A stretch of DNA of 64,000 nucleotides from Nocardioides salarius (GTDB taxonomy: Bacteria; Actinomycetota; Actinomycetes; Propionibacteriales; Nocardioidaceae), in assembly GCF_016907435.1 (NCBI RefSeq), contig NZ_JAFBBZ010000001.1, positions 2,294,001-2,358,000 on the forward strand. The letters are read 5' to 3'. Position 1 is the first letter of the stretch; each line of letters opens with the position of its first letter. Positions 61,767 to 64,000 of the stretch are shown one piece after another. Both the position numbers and the translations under genes were made by a program. Below the pieces are notes generated by a model, which was not told where the DNA came from, did no database searches, and was given only the letters and a program-made list of their open reading frames with translations.

Positions 61767-62627
61767 TCAGCTGAGCACGTCCTTGCGGCGGAACATCCAG
61801 AACGCCAGCCCCACGAAGACCAGCGTGTAGAGCACCGACCACAGGGTGCCCTGCACCAGGTCGTCCCAGACCACCTCGGGCCGCAGCAGCGCGAACCACG
61901 CCCCCGCGTCGTGCATCGGCAGTGCGTTGCGCAGCGAGCCCAGGTTGTCGATCTGGTCGAGGATCGCAGCCACGATCGTCACCATCACCGCGCCGCCCAC
62001 GGCTGCCAGCGGCGCGTCGGTGCGCACCCCCAGCGCGAAGGCGATGGCGCCGACGGGCAGCAGCGTGACCACCAGGTACGCCGCCACCACGACCAGCCGG
62101 GGCCCGAAGGTCGCCCAGTCGAGGGTGCCGCCGCTGGGGTTGCTGAACCCCGCGGGGCCGTAGAAGACCAGCCCGACGAGCAGCGACCAGCCGATCAGCG
62201 CCACCACCGCCACGGCGGTGCTCGCCAGGCCGACGACCAGCTTGCTGGCCAGCAGCCGTGCCCGCGGCACCGGCGCCAGCAGCAGGTAGCGCAGCGTCGA
62301 CCACGACGCCTCCGAGGGCAGCGAGTCGCCCACGAACAGCGCGGCCAGCACGATCAGCAGGAACGACGAGGACACCGCGGTGGTGAAGATCGCGAAGTTG
62401 GCCGCGCCGCCGGTGGCCAGGTCGACCAGGCTGCCCTCGCTGGGGTCGCCGTCACCGAGCGCGAAGGCCGCCACGATGACCAGCGGCAGCGCCAGCAGCA
62501 GCACGAACGACCACAGGGTCCGGCGGCGCGACAGCTGGCGGCGCAGCTCGGCGCGCAGCGACAGGGGACGCCCGGGCAGGGTCGCTGTGGAGCCCGCCGT
62601 CGAGGGGGAGGTCGTGGAGGAGCTCAT
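61767..62627 (-). CDS. ABC-2 type transporter permease
   Basis: 286 residues from ATG 62627, overlapping the ATPase stop by 4 bases. Six membrane segments (about 40-60, 83-110, 140-165, 180-205, 208-232 and 262-280) with a cytoplasmic N-terminus and an RRKDVLS end. This is the standard ABC-2 permease size. It forms a transporter with the hydrolase-fused ATPase encoded upstream. The substrate is unknown; bacitracin- or Nat-like exporters have similar layouts. Confidence 0.88.
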   Translation of the reverse strand: MSSSTTSPSTAGSTATLPGRPLSLRAELRRQLSRRRTLWSFVLLLALPLVIVAAFALGDGDPSEGSLVDLATGGAANFAIFTTAVSSSFLLIVLAALFVGDSLPSEASWSTLRYLLLAPVPRARLLASKLVVGLASTAVAVVALIGWSLLVGLVFYGPAGFSNPSGGTLDWATFGPRLVVVAAYLVVTLLPVGAIAFALGVRTDAPLAAVGGAVMVTIVAAILDQIDNLGSLRNALPMHDAGAWFALLRPEVVWDDLVQGTLWSVLYTLVFVGLAFWMFRRKDVLS

Positions 62628-64000
62628 CGCGAACGCACCTGCCTGAGGTCGGGGTCGGAGCCGGAGGCCGCGGCGATCACGCCGAGGAAGACCTCCTCGA
62701 GCTGGCGGCGGCTGCTGACACCGACCACGTCGGCCCCGCTGCCGGCGGCGGCGCGCACCACCTCGGCGCGCTCCAGGTCGGCGACCACCACCACGTGCGG
62801 CTCGTCGACGTCGGCCACCGCGTCGACCTCGGTGATGCCCTCCAGGCCACGCAGCTCGTCGGCCAGGACGTCGGGGTCGCTGCCCGGTGCCAACGTCACC
62901 ACGGTGGTGTCGGTGGAGTCGACCAGCTCGGCGACGGTGCCGGTGGTCACCACGCGGCCGGCGTGCATCACCACCACGTGCGAGCAGGTCAGCTCGACCT
63001 CGGCCAGCAGGTGGCTGGAGATGACCACGGTGCGGCCGGCGGCGGCGTACCGCGCGAGCACGGGCCGCAGCCCGGCGATCTGCGGCGGGTCGAGCCCGTT
63101 GGTCGGCTCGTCGAGCACCAGCACCTCGGGCAGCCCCAGCATGGCCTGGGCGATCCCGAGCCGCTGGCGCATGCCCTGGCTGTAGGTGCGCACCGGTCGC
63201 TCGACCGCACCGCCCAGCGCGGCGATCTCGAGGACCTCCTCGTAGCCGGCCTCCGCGGGGTCGCGGCCGGTGGCGGCCCAGTAGGCCTCGAGGTTGGCGC
63301 GCCCGCTGAGGTGCGGCAGGAACCCCGGCCCCTCGATCAGTGCGCCCACCCGCGCCAGCACCGGCGTGCCGGGGCCCACCCGGCGACCCAGCACGTGCAC
63401 CTGCCCGGAGTCGGGGGCGATCAGGCCCATCACCATCCGCAGCGTCGTGGTCTTGCCGGCGCCGTTGGGGCCCAGCAGGCCCACGACCTGCCCGCGCTCG
63501 GCGCGCCACGACACGTCGTCGACGGCGCGGTGACCGTCGGCGTACGTCTTGACCAGCCCCTCGACCACCAGCGGCACGTCGGCCAGGTCGGGGTCGACGG
63601 GGCCGTGGCTGCGGCGCCGGCCCACCACCGCGGCGAGCAGCAGCCCGAGCGCGACGACGCCGATCGCGACCAGCAGGCCCACGACCTCGTCGTCGAGGCC
63701 GCCGCCGTCGGTGGCCAGCACGGCGGCGCCGTCGACCGAGGGCAGCTGCAGTTCGCTGACCTGCACGAGGTCGGCGCGGGCGGTGCGCGGGGCGGCGTAC
63801 GTCTGGTCGGTCGAGGTGACCAGCACCCGCAGCCGCGAGCCGGCGGGCACCTGCCAGGTGCCGCCCGGCAGCGCCACCTCGACGGTGGTCGCCTCGCCCG
63901 GCGTGGTGGCGACGGTGACCGGGGCGACCAGGCGCCGCGACAGCTCGGGGACGCCGTTGGCGACCTGCCACAGGCTCAGGAAGAGGGTGCTGCTGCGCCC
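62624..64000 (-). CDS. ABC ATPase fused to an extracytoplasmic domain (5' end outside window)
   Basis: The frame is open to the right edge (no in-frame stop from 64000 inward), so the start lies beyond. From the edge there are about 80 residues of an extracytoplasmic beta-rich domain (VPAGSRLRVLVTSTDQTYAAP resembles the C-terminal jelly-roll of CocE/PepX-type hydrolases), then one membrane segment (near 63640-63700), then a full ABC ATPase: LLGPNGAGKTTT Walker A, TYSQGMRQRLGIAQ signature, VLVLDEPTNGLD Walker B. A fusion of an exported hydrolase with a cytoplasmic ATPase fits. It is coupled to the ABC-2 permease. Confidence 0.82.
   Translation of the reverse strand, partial: GRSSTLFLSLWQVANGVPELSRRLVAPVTVATTPGEATTVEVALPGGTWQVPAGSRLRVLVTSTDQTYAAPRTARADLVQVSELQLPSVDGAAVLATDGGGLDDEVVGLLVAIGVVALGLLLAAVVGRRRSHGPVDPDLADVPLVVEGLVKTYADGHRAVDDVSWRAERGQVVGLLGPNGAGKTTTLRMVMGLIAPDSGQVHVLGRRVGPGTPVLARVGALIEGPGFLPHLSGRANLEAYWAATGRDPAEAGYEEVLEIAALGGAVERPVRTYSQGMRQRLGIAQAMLGLPEVLVLDEPTNGLDPPQIAGLRPVLARYAAAGRTVVISSHLLAEVELTCSHVVVMHAGRVVTTGTVAELVDSTDTTVVTLAPGSDPDVLADELRGLEGITEVDAVADVDEPHVVVVADLERAEVVRAAAGSGADVVGVSSRRQLEEVFLGVIAAASGSDPDLRQVRSR

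Overview
The window reads as a chromosomal segment of a high-GC actinobacterium, most likely Nocardioides or a close relative in the Propionibacteriales. The support is very high GC with third-position G/C bias, frequent GTG starts, strings of genes joined by 4-base ATGA/GTGA overlaps, a DUF222-HNH gene with an actinobacterial-type LexA box, a complete SigK/RskA locus of the kind known from Mycobacterium, and many genes whose -10 box lies only 6-7 bases before the start codon (leaderless mRNAs). This is an inference from gene content; no rRNA or other species marker is present. No tRNA, rRNA, CRISPR array, transposase or prophage was recognised, and no gap between genes exceeds about 205 bases.

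Layout. 1-8.9 kb: tail of a secreted subtilisin-like protease; a PadR-controlled ABC exporter operon behind a 43-bp palindrome; an ArsR/SRPBCC pair; two small genes of unknown function; an SOS-box DUF222-HNH gene. 8.9-19.7 kb: an MFS transporter divergent from a tightly overlapped eight-gene operon (TetR, TIGR03084-type protein, AtuA-like protein, two acyl-CoA dehydrogenases, an SRPBCC protein, and both subunits of a biotin-dependent acyl-CoA carboxylase), probably for catabolism of a branched or terpenoid acid. 19.7-23.1 kb: a YihY membrane protein, a protein phosphatase, a frameshifted P-loop gene ending in a 145-bp inverted-repeat element, and an SDR. 23.1-33 kb (minus strand): fasciclin lipoprotein, sigK, rskA, an FAD oxidoreductase fused to DUF1365, two CFA-synthase-like methyltransferases, a DUF1295 protein and pcm, preceded by a molybdopterin oxidoreductase with a similar SigK-like promoter. 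33-45.7 kb: an enoyl-CoA hydratase, a sulfatase/acyltransferase pair, an ECF sigma factor with a membrane partner, a HelD-like helicase, then three chorismate enzymes (PhzE-like, PabA, PabB). 45.7-56 kb: glucose-6-phosphate dehydrogenase, a thioesterase, an MprAB-like two-component system, a fructosamine-kinase/phosphatase/membrane-protein operon, VanZ, histidinol-phosphate aminotransferase, a glutathionyl-hydroquinone-reductase-like protein, a TetR with a twin operator, and an SRPBCC protein. 56-64 kb: a branched-chain 2-oxoacid dehydrogenase operon (E1alpha, E1beta, E2), a small secreted protein, an ER-type signal peptidase, an SDR, and an ABC-2 exporter whose ATPase is fused to an extracytoplasmic domain that runs off the window.

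What stands out. (1) The E2 gene carries three in-frame copies of a palindromic repeat, each at a domain boundary, with paired base changes that keep the hairpin; this resembles the protein-embedded palindromes of Rickettsia. A related inverted-repeat element lies at 22.1 kb. (2) The SigK module carries a domain fusion and tandem methyltransferases, puts the fasciclin gene upstream of sigK in one transcript with a hairpin between, and appears to extend to the molybdopterin oxidoreductase. (3) A PhzE-like synthase sits without other phenazine genes beside pabA and pabB, with an unexplained hairpin RNA between. (4) Fourteen genes share a TANNNT box 6-7 bases before the start codon, which settles several start sites.
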